This document shows positions 1 to 11,148 of a stretch of 64,000 nt of DNA, piece by piece; position 1 is the first letter of the stretch; every line of letters begins with the position of its first letter. The notes below the pieces were generated by a model that had not been told where the DNA came from, ran no database searches, and saw only the letters and a program-made list of their open reading frames with translations. The DNA comes from Rhynchospora pubera (Eukaryota; Streptophyta; Magnoliopsida; Poales; Cyperaceae), in the NCBI GenBank assembly GCA_028095005.1, contig CM051459.1, positions 128,815,657 to 128,879,656 on the forward strand, read 5' to 3'. A program made the position numbers and the translations under genes.

Positions 1-674
1 AGGTGAGGGAGTACAAAATATAGGATGAGGGAGTAAATAATATCTATCAACACATATCAAGAACCTGGCAGGTGTGTTTGATATTTTAGCATAATCTTAA
101 AGGAATACAAAATATAGAATTAGGGAGTAAAAAATATCTAACAAAAGAGTACATATCAAGAACCTGACAAGTGTGTTTGGTATTTTAGCATAGGCTTAAA
201 GGAGTACAAAATATATGATAAGGGAGTAAATACTATCTAACAAGAGAGTACATATCAAGAAGTTTTGTTGTTTGTTTGCTGTTCTAATATAGGCTTAAAG
301 GAGTACAAAAATATAGGATAAGGGAGTAAACAATATCTAACAAGAGATTACATATCAAGAACCTGACATGTGTGTTTGGTATTTTAGTATAATCTCAAAG
401 GAGTATAAAATATAGGATAAGGGAGTAAATAATATTTAACAAGGGAGTACATATCAAGAACCTGGCAGGTGTGTTTGGTATTTTAGCATAATCTTAAAGA
501 AGTACAAAATATAGCATAAGGGAGTAAATAATATCTAACAAGGAAGTACATATCAAGAACCTGGCAAGTGTGTTTGGTATTTTAGCATAATCTTAAAGAA
601 GTACAAAATATAGCATAAGGGAGTAAATAATATCTAACAAGGAAGTATATATCAAGAACATGGCAGGTGTGTTT
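1..674. repeat. Tandem array, ~99-bp unit, left block
   Basis: Diverged head-to-tail units about 99 bp long. The anchor AAGAACCTGGCAGGTGTGTT recurs near 59, 158, 455 and 555. Each unit also carries GAGTACAAAATATAG and GGGAGTAAATAATATCTAAC. A variant unit near 258 replaces the anchor with a T/G-rich segment. The array runs off the left edge and continues at 2341 after the LTR insertion. No coding capacity is seen. Confidence 0.9.
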
Positions 675-679
675 GGTAT

Positions 680-2335
680 TGATCGAGGGTGTGAACCAAG
701 GTCAAACAAAATCCTTGTACTCGACTAGTCGCTTGTAGTAGAGTAAAGGTGTCGAACCCACAGAGATGGCTATGAATATTATTCTTATTATTTCGTTAAA
801 TCTAGACAATAAAAATTGAGAAGGGAAACGGTATCACAAATAGAACAAATTAAAGAGAAATAAAAGAATGCAATTGCAAGTAATGAGGATTATGCAAAAC
901 AATTGAAATAAATATTTTTGGGGTTTTCTAACGGATTAAAATATGATAATAAATGTGCCTTAGGGTTCGATTTCACTTAGGACTGGCCACAGAGTCGCAA
1001 GACCTAGCACTGTCGTATTCGGCCTTGCTAATTCGGTCCGAATTCCGGACCGAATTCCACTGTGTAAATGCTGTGAATTACTCTTTTCGTTGATTTATTC
1101 AAGCCAAAGGTCCATCTAGCCAAACCTAACTCTCTAACCCTCCGCTTTCGCTTATTGGGTACGGTATTTGGAATGGGATATAGTGTTGAATAACCTTCTT
1201 CGAGTGTATTGCACCCCCAACTTTCGTTGTTCGGTGGACTTACTCAAGTTTACCAATGATTTTCTACGAGGTATCTAATTAGATTTTCGCCTAACTAGAA
1301 ACGTTCACTTTTGATTATTAATTGGTCGACTTTCGCCATTGACCAACCTCGAAATACTCGTACCGAACTCGATTAATAGAATGTAAAGAAGTTCCCAACA
1401 ATTGCCGCGTACAAAAGTCGAGCGATACAAGTAGTAAAGGGTCCAAACACAAGCAATTTCAATAAAATCCCCAAAGGTAATTGACTTCGTCAATCAACAA
1501 AACAAGCAAAACAAGCAAAACCAAAATCTAAGCTACATCGTTCCCTAAAGCAACAGGTTTTTAGCCTAACATGCTAATGAAAATCATGCAAATATCAGAA
1601 TATAAACCTAAACAATCCATAAATCCAGAAAATAAAGAAACAGTACTAGAAATACACAAATAAACCGAGTTTTAAGACACAATCACTGCCAAATGCACAC
1701 AAGAGAGTAAGGAATCCGTCGGAGCAGCAAGCCACAGCAAAATCTCGAGTCTCTCCCCTGTCCCTGTCGCCTAAGCCAAGAGAAAAGAGCCAAAAAAGTA
1801 GATATGGATCTGCTGGAGAGAGAAAGGTAAAGAATGGAATGAAAGATGGCTTCCCCCAAAGATGGTAGGCGCCTATATCCTGTCCAGCAGCTGTCAGACA
1901 CGTTTTCCATCATTTCGGGCGGAAATCGGGGCTTGGAGATGGAGAAAACGCCTCCAGAACGCTGCCAGAACACTTTCCATGTGTAGCAATTCGGACCGAA
2001 TTCAGAGGAATTCGGACCGAATTGATGCCACTGGATTTTCAGGACTGCGCAGGAATTCGGTCCGAATTGAAGGGTCTGGTTCGCGAAACGTCTTGATTCG
2101 AGCGGGGCTGCTTCATTGGACTGAGTCGGGGCTTGGTGTAGGCTCGACATAAGTCATCTAGCACCTGAATTGCTGCTTTCCTTGCTGATTTTCTCGGATT
2201 CCTACAAATAAGATCAAAGTGCAAAAGGCAATGCCAAATCTGGCAAAGAAAGGCAAAAACAGCAATAAATCAAAGCTTTAGTCATGATTTTGATGTAAAG
2301 TTTGGTCAAAATAGCAATATAAATATGAGATAACA
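680..2335. mobile_element. Solo LTR inserted in the tandem array
   Basis: The segment begins TG (TGATCGAGGGTG) and ends CA (GAGATAACA). It is flanked by the identical 5-mer GGTAT at 675-679 and 2336-2340, which is one copy in uninterrupted array units. TG...CA ends plus a 5-bp target duplication are the hallmark of an LTR, and no gag/pol reading frame is present, so a solo LTR of 1,656 bp fits best. It contains the phrase GGTGTCGAACCCACAGAG, a kind of sequence I associate with plant LTR-retrotransposon LTRs. Four near-palindromic copies of AATTCGG(A/T)CCGAATT lie at 1030-1044, 1988-2002, 2009-2023 and 2054-2068, with a partial fifth at 1041-1056. Short open frames inside look incidental. A short non-autonomous element is the alternative. 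Confidence 0.85.
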
Positions 2336-2340
2336 GGTAT

Positions 2341-3605
2341 TTTAGCATAATCTTAAAGGAGTACAAAATATAGCATAAGAGAGTAAATAATATCTAACAA
2401 GGAAGTACATATCAAGAACCTGGTAGGTGTGTTTGGTATTTTAGCATAATCTTAAAGGAGTACAAAATATAGCATAAAGGAGTAAATAATATCTAACAAG
2501 GAAGTATATATCAAGAACATGGCAGGTGTGTTTGGTATTTTAGCATAATCTTAAAGGAGTACAAAATATAGCATAAGAGAGTAAATAATATATGACAAGG
2601 AAGTACATATCAAGAACCTGGCAGGTGTGTTTGGTATTTTAGCATAATCTTAAAGGAGTACAAAATATAGCATAAGGGAGTAAATAATATCTAACATGGG
2701 AGTACATATCAAGAACCTAGCAGGTGTGTTTGGTATTTTAGCATAGGCTTAAAGGAGTAGAAAATATAGCATAAGAGAGTAAATAATATCTAACAACATA
2801 GTACATATGAAAAACTTGACAGGTGTATTTGGTATTTTAGCATAATCTTAAAGGAGTACAAAATATAGGATAAGGGAGTAAATAATATCTAACAAGAGAG
2901 TACATATCAAGAACTTGGCAGGCGTGTTTGATATTTTAGTATAATCTTAAAGTAGTACAAAATATAGCATAAGAGAGTAAATAATATCTAACAAGGGAGT
3001 ACGTATCAAGAACCTGGCAGGTGTGTTTGGTATTTTAGCATAGGCTTAAAGGAGTACAAAATATAGGATAAGAGAATAAATTATATCTAACAAGGGAGTA
3101 CATATCAAAAAGATTTATTGTTTGTTTGTGGTTTTAATATAGGCTTAAAAGAGTACAAAATATAGGATAAGAAAGTAAATAATATCTAACAAGAGAGTAC
3201 ACATCAAGAACTTGGCTGGTGTGTTTAGCATAATCTTAAATGAGTACAAAATATAGGATAAGAAAGTAAATAATATCTAACAAGAGAGTACACATCAAGA
3301 ACTTGGCTGGTGTGTTTAGCATAATCTTAAATGAGTACAAAATATAGGATAAGGGATTAAATAATATTTCACAAAGGAGTACATATCAAGAACCTAGCAG
3401 GTGTGTTTGGTATTTTAGCATAATCTTAAAGGAGTACAAAATATAGCATAAGAGAGTAAATAATAACTAACAAGACAGTACATATCAAGAACCTGGCAGA
3501 TGTGTTTGGTATTTTAGCATAGGCTTAAAGGAGTATAACATATGATAAGGGAGTAAATACTATCTAACAACGAATTACATATCAAGAACCTAGCAGTTGT
3601 GTTTG
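2341..3605. repeat. Tandem array, ~99-bp unit, right block
   Basis: Continuation of the array at 1-674, about thirteen units. The anchor AGAAC recurs at 2415, 2514 and 2613, a period of exactly 99 bp there. A T/G-rich variant unit near 3108-3150 matches the variant near 258. The last, degenerate unit ends around 3600, just before a 3' splice-site-like sequence at 3631. Confidence 0.9.
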
Positions 3606-3636
3606 TTCTAACATTGGACAATTCTATGTTTTGCAG

Positions 3637-3762
3637 ATTAATGTCAGTGATGATAAACGTGTTGTTGCTTACCGGCTACTACTAGATCCTATCAATGAGG
3701 TGAAGCCGAAATTTAGATCTACAAGTGAGTGTGTTCTCTTTGATCTTGAGGAAGAAAGCTGA
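3637..3762 (+). pseudogene. Orphan terminal exon, family not recognised
   Basis: A good 3' splice signal (pyrimidine-rich, then TTGCAG at 3631-3636) is followed by an open frame of 41 codons closed by TGA at 3760-3762. The frame opens INVSDDKRVVAYRL and ends LFDLEEES. The composition looks coding, but I recognise no domain. The matching upstream exons would lie inside or left of the tandem array, so either the array is intronic in a gene extending off the window or this is a captured fragment. Confidence 0.35.
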
Positions 3763-4998
3763 ACTTGGTGGCTGACTGAGAAGATTACAAAACTTGATCG
3801 TTGAGTATAACTTAGTTGGTGTTGTTTGTTATTTGTTGAGTGAATTTCGTTTCGGGAATAACTCTTATTTGAACATGGTTGGATGAATAGTTTATACTCC
3901 CTTTTTAAGAATTATATACTCCGTTATTGTATTGAATTCTTATTTGCACAATTTGTATGCTTATTTAATGCTAATTTGGTATTCAATATGTAGAAGTATA
4001 TACTCCCTTACGGAGAAGTATTTACTTCCTTAATATTTTAATTTTTATTTGATTATTCTTATTTTCAAATTGAAATATTGAATGCTTATTTGAACGTTTT
4101 GACCAAAAATTATATAATCCCGTATGGAAAAAAATACTTCTGATGAAATATATACTCCCTTAGTTTATATCTATACTACCTAATAAACAATAAATCATTT
4201 CTTGAAGACTAATTGTTGAAAAAATAAGTACTCCATCAATATCGATAATTTAATTCCTCGTGTAGAAATATATACTCTCTTATGTTACACCAAATAACAT
4301 GAAATGACGAAATTTAATTTATTATAAATGTTATTAAATTTGTTAAATTTAATTTTATAAAAAAACACATTTATATACTTCCATACATCAGATTAAATAC
4401 TTCCAGTATTCAGATGACATCAGCGTCTGGATGACGTCAGCATCCAATTTATGTTGCCTAGATCGCATTGAGCCAGCCCATTAACCTCACCTGAGTTTTG
4501 TAGGATGTCAAGGATGCCAAATTTTGTGGGATGTCTCATATCAGCCCCGTTTATAATTAGTCAATTTACCAATGACTCGATTGGTAAATCCAATCGGCCC
4601 AATGCCAATCCTTCTGGGCCCAAATCTCGCCTTGCTATTCTCTACGGACTACGGAGTAACGGACTTGACCATTGACTTGGCTCAGTGGCTCAGATCTACG
4701 CATCACGGACCTAACGCATCCGAACCGTCCGATGACAAACAGGCAGCAATCTGGGCCGTACAATATCAGGCTCCCCTCCAAGATGACGTAGACAAGTTTG
4801 ACGCCAGTCGCTGCTCCGCAACGGACCCACCAAACCACCAAGGACTCTTCTAGAACCACAACTCAAATCGCAACCCGATTTCCAATCCGACGGCCCAAAC
4901 CTCTCCATGTGAAGAGATCCCATTCGTCGATCACAAACAAACCTTCTTTTGCTTATTTCTCCATATATTTTTTTTAATTATTAAATTGAATTATTTAT
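3763..4998. other. Non-coding stretch before the NF-YA gene
   Basis: AT-rich DNA with no supportable gene. From 3895 to 4290 it repeatedly carries TACTCCCTT-like motifs, the reverse complement of the AAGGGAGTA motif in the 99-bp array, so the two regions are related in inverted orientation. A perfect TGACGTCA palindrome lies at 4432-4439 and a CCAAT cluster at 4569-4609. The NF-YA leader probably begins near 5000. Confidence 0.6.
4569..4609 (+). promoter_or_regulatory. CCAAT-box cluster upstream of NF-YA
   Basis: Four CCAAT pentamers (4569-4573, 4590-4594, 4599-4603, 4605-4609) and one ATTGG (4580-4584) fall within 41 bp. CCAAT is the site bound by the NF-Y trimer, whose DNA-contacting subunit is encoded immediately downstream. 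Autoregulation is an inference from position and motif density only. Confidence 0.45.
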
Positions 4999-5114
4999 TG
5001 AGGCGGATAATTCCTCGTGGCAGGAACGAGAGAGGGAAGGAGGAGAAGTTCCCTCGCTTGCACGGAGATCCGTTTCGAATTTTCGAGAATCTTTCGCCAC
5101 GCAATCGAATTTCG

Positions 5115-5841
5115 GTGAGAATCTTTCGTTTGTTCTAGTTGGGTTCTCTTTATTCTGGTTTTCCTACGTCAATTCTGAGGTTATGATTCTGTCTGGTTTA
5201 TTTTATGTAGAATTTCCGATTGTTTTTTACTTCTTTTTTTTGGGTTATATATTTATGTCCGTTTGGTTTGGTTTCTGATTGTGTTGAGTTGCATGCAGAG
5301 AATTTGGTGTTTAGTTGAGGTTGGTTTTGTCAGTTATTATTGAAATTCTAGGGAGAATTTTGAAAATTGAATAAATATTTTTGGGATTTATACCATGGTT
5401 GCAGATGTATGCATTGCCAATTAATAAGTACATGTAGTTGTTATCCGAAAAATTGCAAGTGGTTTTAATTGGTGAAACACTATGTAGGAATTCGTGAGCA
5501 TATGATTGAAATTGAAAAAGAAGTTTCTCGGAACAATAAACATTGATGGAAAATTCAGTATGTTGTCAAAATCCATTGCTAATAAACTTTATTTGGAAGA
5601 ATGTCATTAAGTTCTTCGGCCGTAGAATTCTTTTAAAAACTTTATCTTTGTTAGAATACAATCGTTTCTTTATTAACCGCGGTAATAGAAAACCATAATT
5701 TTGGTCACTTTTTCAGAGTGTAATTTTAAACGAGCTAATGGATTACACTTCCAGGATTATAAATGGTGTTTGATAAAACTTCATCTATGGCAAATATTGC
5801 TTTAGCTAGTTCAATTGATTTTGTAATTATATCATTTTCAG
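5115..5841 (+). other. Intron in the 5' leader of the NF-YA gene
   Basis: A donor after ...GAATTTCG (GTGAGA at 5115) and an acceptor CATTTTCAG ending at 5841 bracket a T-rich 727-bp stretch without open frames. A leader intron before the ATG exon is common in plant NF-YA genes. The transcription start is not visible, so the leader-exon limits are approximate. Confidence 0.55.
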
Positions 5842-5909
5842 GACACCCTTTCAACCTTTGCTAGCGAGAAACACAATACAAGAGTCCTGGTCTTCATCGA
5901 AGAAATTTG

Positions 5910-5937
5910 ATCTGATAAAATAATAATTTTATCAGAT
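5910..5937 (+). promoter_or_regulatory. Perfect hairpin in the NF-YA 5' leader
   Basis: ATCTGATAAAAT and ATTTTATCAGAT form a 12-bp perfect stem with a four-base AATA loop, ending 20 nt before the start codon at 5958. In the mRNA it would fold close to the initiating ribosome. Function is unknown, and the stem is AU-rich and so only moderately stable. Confidence 0.5.
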
Positions 5938-5957
5938 TCCTTTTTTTTCAAAGAATT

Positions 5958-8900
5958 ATGTCTTCCACAGATCGCGATGCATCTGGTAAATGCTTCTTCT
6001 GTCTAAGAATTTCTAGAATTGTATAGTCGTTTATATTTTTCTTTTTAGATCTCATTCTGAGCTTGTTAGGACATATGCCTTACCAGTGAGGTCTTGTACT
6101 AGAATATGCTGTACAATTTATCCCATCTTGATCTGTATTTCCCCATGGCTCCCCCCCCCCCCACCATATTTCAGACGAAAAGAAGGCTCTTTTACTCAAA
6201 TGTTGACAGCTGGGTGCTTGGCTAACTTTGCTGGTTGTATCTAACCATCAAATGAAATAATCTATCTAGCATTTTTGTCGTTTGAAAAAGAAAGGTTACA
6301 AGGGCAAAATTCGTGGCTTTTATAAGAATGTACCTATGTTTAAAAATAACACCAGCTATCTGATTATTAAAAGAGAACGGGAGGGATCATTTGCCAATTA
6401 TTTATCTGGACTATCTTGACAACCGTAAAAGACATAACTTCAATTTGAAATCCAACATCACAGGCATGAACTATACAGTTTAAAATCAGGTCTGCAAAAC
6501 AATGACATTTCGTGCATATTTTACCCATCAAGTGATTTAAATTTTTTAACGGCTCGAAATTAATGATTTTGATGCCTCACTTATTGATACTCACATGAAA
6601 TAATGACACTCTATCAATATATCCAACAACATACTTATACATTTATTTTTTAAGCTATCAACCGTATTTCAATTGATTATAAAAAAAAATTGTCAAGGTC
6701 GTCAAATGAGCTCTTGTCAAGGGTTCCCTTTTTTAAGAAAATGGTATCCAGGGGTCTGATTCTAGATTGGTAGCCTTTTGGATAAGTATCTAGTTGTAAC
6801 AGTTCTAAATTTGAGAATTTATATTGAGCTTTAGATGTGAACATTATTCACTGTCATTATGTTTCTCTGTTTTCAGATAACAGTGACAGTGAACAAGATC
6901 AAACTAAAAGTGAGAGCCAAGATCAAAACCCTGCTTTTTCCAATGGTCAGACCATGTTTATACCTCCTCATGTCATGGTACAGCTCTGCTCTTGACTACT
7001 TGATTACACAACTCCTTGATTGGGACATTACTGTACCTGTTTCTTTCTAATGGCAACATTCCTGACTGAATTTTTTGCCGGTTACTTCTTATCATGGAGC
7101 CCAAATACCTACAACGTTGCACCAAACCCTGTAATTGGTGTTTTAGTAAGACATTGCACTTCTCATTTTCCAATATGTCTGAAATTATCCCTAAAAAAGT
7201 TATGCAATTTATTTGTACTGGTATGGTTCTGACTGCAAATCTTTAGTCCTCAGAAGAATTGTTCCTGGAACAAGCAAATATGGTTACCTAACTTACATGA
7301 TACAAGTGGCTCTTTGATTTTTTAAAATGTTTTGCTCATTTGCTCTGTGGGTTTACATAATACATAATATGCATGGGTTATTTTTAAACTCATTTTTGTT
7401 TGTGGAGCAAACCTAAATATAACACTCTGGATTTGAATTTTATTGACAGGGTCAATTAGTCTATCCAAATATCGATCCATACTATGCAAACATGTATGCA
7501 GCTTATGCTGGACCACCTATGGTATGATTCTCATGTATAATCTTAGTTTTTTAATTTTCATAATAACTGTTTGTCCAATGTTAATTAAATTTTAGTTCCT
7601 GGATTATGTAATTAGCAGTAGAGTTTTTGCCCATCTGCAGCGACATTTTCTGTGTTTTGCAATTAAAACATAATAATTTCATTTTTTTCATACATCTTTG
7701 AATTGATTAAAGTGGGTGAGATAATCAGATGGTAACTGAATTTCCATCTCTGTATACTTATTGAATTTTACCTTATAAATAGTTCTCACAAACTTGAGAC
7801 CAACTTCTGATCATCTTGGTTGATTTTGCTGCAATTTGCGGTGGGAAAAAATACTACAGATATGTTGGAGCAAAAGTGTCAATGATTATCCATGAAAAAC
7901 TTACCTACACTATTTCATGTATCTCAAATAAGCTGGGTTACTGTAAATAGTGTAAATACTGGGTGATTTCAGAGTACAGATTTTAATCATAATTTTGTTA
8001 TTTCAGGTGCCTCCCCCATTTGTAGGCATGCAACCTACAATCCCATTGCCTACTGAAGCAGTAGAAGAACCTGTTTATGTCAATGCAAAGCAATACAATG
8101 CCATTTTAAGGCGGAGGCAGTCTAGAGCCAAAGCTGAATCAGAGAACAAACTAATCAAAGTCCGTAAGGTAAAAAAAAATAAGAAAAAAAAGAAAGAAAC
8201 TCTTTCTTTTTAAGCTTTTTGAGCCTTTTGTTTTTAAGTTAAACTTTGGTAGACAGCGTGTGATGGGAAAGTTGGATTTCATTAGTTGTCCATAATATTC
8301 TCCTACTGCTGGGTGATTTTTTATTTTTTTACTTCTTCCTAGAAGTGATTTGAAATACAAATAACCAATGGTTTTAAATTAGGTGGTTGTGAACGCAATC
8401 GTGAACATGTAATGAAATGTTCCTTTCCCATCACCCTGCTGATTTCTTGATTGTAAATTAGGTGGTTGCAAAGCACTTGGTTTTGCATTAGATTAGCATG
8501 GGTGGCAATCTGGTCATTTTTATTGGTATAGTTTTAATGAATCAGTTCTGTTTGCAAGTAGCCCAAAGATAAATTGGCTTGTTAGGTGTAAAAAATGAGA
8601 AAATTGTCAGTTGCCATTGCTGATGGTAAATGATTAAGAAGATGCTACGTTTCGTATTATAGAATAGATACTACCTCCTGCACAGGAAATTTCCAGCTCA
8701 AATTTCAATGCTTCTACTAGCATCAAGTTTCTTCATGCTGCACAGAACTTAAACCACCCACACCCTCCCTAAAATATATACTGTAATAGTTCTGCGGTGA
8801 AGCAGTAAGGACTCCATAGATGGCCCTTAAAAGTCCCATTCCACCTCTGTATAATGTCTCAGCACTTCTGACATTGTCTTGGTACCTTATTGTAGCCTTA

Positions 8901-9102
8901 TCTCCACGAGTCACGGCACTTGCATGCCTTGAAAAGAGCTCGTGGATCTGGGGGCAGATTTGTCAATGCCAATTCTAATGATGAGAAAGACGATACTAGT
9001 AAAGATGATGAATCAAGAAAGGGACAGAATGGGGCCTTACATGAAAATGCAGCACCTTCTTCTGGAAACTCTCCTCAAAGGATTCTTCCCAATAGGAAGT
9101 AA
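5958..9102 (+). CDS. Nuclear transcription factor Y subunit A (NF-YA), 5 coding exons
   Basis: NF-YA joins the NF-YB/NF-YC histone-fold dimer in the nucleus and contacts CCAAT boxes. Coding exons: 5958-5985, 6877-6977, 7450-7521, 8007-8168, 8896-9102; phases join cleanly to give 189 aa and a TAA stop. The core starts at EEPVYVNAKQY (about residue 87). The subunit-interaction helix ILRRRQSRAKAESE follows, then KPYLHESRHLHAL and the DNA-binding GGRF near 143. A segment GQLVYPNIDPYYANMYAAY precedes the core and an acidic/polar tail follows it. The ATG at 5958 is the first in this exon and encodes only a nine-residue start before the first coding intron. Odd points: YNAILRRRQ and LKRARGSGGRF differ from the usual YH/NGILRRRQ and LRRARGCGGRF. 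No miR169-complementary site is seen in the 3' flank, so it may belong to the short subgroup lacking that control. The family call is secure; the ortholog is not. Confidence 0.93.
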
Positions 9103-10953
9103 AAATCAGTTTTAAAACCAAAAAGGAAAAAGGCGGGGGAAGGGCTAACGGGCAGAGACTGGCGAGGGAGGGGGGAGACCAAGAGGTTTGTTCTGTATAG
9201 TTCAGTTGGTTGATATGGTTGTTTGTGTTTTAATTTTGTCCAATTTTTAGTTTGAGGTGCAGTTAGTTTTGTCTGATATTACACGTATCTTGCTTGCTAA
9301 GTAGTTTTGAGCATCACTTTACGGGCTTTCACATGTGGAGGCATCGTTTTAATAAACTTAGGGGTCTGCCTTCTTGTTTTTTCACCCCTTTGATATTGTA
9401 GATTAATTAGACATAGTATATAGAGTGAGTTTTTATTCTTGAAATTGGTGTTTTTGAATTTTAGTAAACTGAATAGACTTTAGAACCTCAGCTGAAACCA
9501 TTGCTGAGTATGTAGTCACTAGTCAGGCTGAAATTAATCGTCCCCTACTCCCCTTGGGCTAAATGTGCTTGATAATTTATTTTAACGGCCTTCACTTCTA
9601 AGTAACAGACTAACAGTACCAAACCATACTTTATCCATCATAAAAGTCGAGCTTATTTGGCAATCATCGAAAGTTTGCATAAAAAAAGACATTGAAAGAA
9701 TAACGTACCATGGGCTTTTTCGGAGAAAGTGGGCTAAATGATAATCGATAAATTGGGCCTGTCGATCCTTCTCGGTTCTATTATTTCTAATTTACGCTAA
9801 CTTTAGAGCCCATCTAAATGCAGCCCAAAATGCATTTGTCTTTTGTGGAGACAAGGCTTGGGACCATTATCTATACTTTTTGAAAAAAAAAAAACTCTGC
9901 TGAACCTTACAGAATCTTCTTCGCCATTATAAATAAACTTTTCAGCAACGAGGCAGTATTGTTATGTGATTATGTCAAAAGATCTGAATAGGATCACTCG
10001 CATGGATTTATAGTTGGCTTAGAAATTGTGTTTGTTGAGAATGTAGGTTTCTGGATTGTTACAAAGAAGTGAGAAGATCAAGAGATGAAACATGAAAAAA
10101 CTAAATTATTAGTAATAAAAAAAACGAGCTAACAAAAATTTTGGATTATCCTCATAATCTTTCCTCGAGTCCCCCGAAACTAAGATTTACATATCAACAA
10201 TAGCTTCTGTTACTGTTTCACCTTAAAATTTGTTAGGAAGTAAACTGGCTCGACTAGCAACTGATTTGTTAGTCAAGTGGACAATTAATTATGGATTTAT
10301 GCATGCATGCAATAAAGTTTAGACTGGTTCACTAATGATGTTTGCCATGCAGAATTGTTGATCCGTTACTAATGAGTGTTGCCACCTTACTAAGTAAATT
10401 AAACTAGTTAAATAATTATTCAATCCATGGTCACCATCCATTAATCATATAGATTTGTACGTATTCTAAAAGATCATTGCATGTCTCTTATGTCCATGAT
10501 AATGTCACCTAGTCTATTCAATTCAATATGGGATAGTACATTCTTTCAAAAAAAAATAAAAAATGGGATAGTACATGAAAAAAAATTGTCTGCGCTTACT
10601 TAACCTCAATTTTCAGAAGTTTGTTTATTGCCCTGACAACTAAATCTGCCTTTCTTGCATGTACCATTTTGTAACTATAGAGTAATTTTTATCAATTCAT
10701 AACTAAGCGTAGAAAACCTAATTTGTCAAACGGACAAATTGATTGCAAAATATATCTTTTAGAAGCATGATTATTATGACTGTTGAGACATCTTGTCATC
10801 AACAAATTCAACCAATAAAAATGCAGTCCAATAATAGGTAGATCGCCGTTCAAAATTGATATTGGTCCCTTAAAATACCATCATTTCGTTGTTTATACGA
10901 GGTCATATCATAGGCATGTGTCAGTTTGTGATTTTCATAAGTCACTTATTCTT
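9103..10953. other. NF-YA 3' UTR and intergenic DNA
   Basis: Begins with the NF-YA 3' untranslated region (a purine/G-rich patch near 9125-9185, then T-rich sequence). The rest is AT-rich intergenic DNA with no supportable gene or well-bounded element. Confidence 0.6.
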
Positions 10954-10956
10954 ATT

Positions 10957-11145
10957 GGCTCCGTTTGATTGGTTTCTTCTCGAAATAAGGAATAAAAAAT
11001 AATCACTTTTTATCAATAAATTTATTTTTAACCATCCAAACTCTTCACAAAAGTTACACACTTCCCAATAAATTTACCGCTTCCCAATAAATTTCTTCCC
11101 TTCTTTCTTCTTCCTACCTTATTCTCAACGCATCCAAACGGAGCC
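10957..11145. mobile_element. Tourist-like MITE, family GGCTCCGTTTG, copy 1
   Basis: A 189-bp element with terminal inverted repeats GGCTCCGTTTG / CAAACGGAGCC, flanked by ATT on both sides (10954-10956, 11146-11148). It is closely similar end to end to 20994-21175 (shared CACAAAAGTTACACACTTC and CAATAAATTTCTTCCCTTCT). A 3-bp target duplication and G-rich ends suggest the PIF/Harbinger superfamily. Confidence 0.85.
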
Positions 11146-11148
11146 ATT

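Noticed and set aside
1683..2224. Open reading frames of 60-155 codons on both strands
   Set aside because: They lie inside the solo LTR, overlap each other, and show no retrotransposon or other domain.
6150..6163. Poly-C tract as a regulatory element
   Set aside because: Intronic homopolymer; similar poly-G tracts occur at 31848 and 32284, most likely slippage.
9103..9500. Possible miR169 target in the NF-YA 3' UTR
   Set aside because: No stretch resembling the miR169 complement was found.
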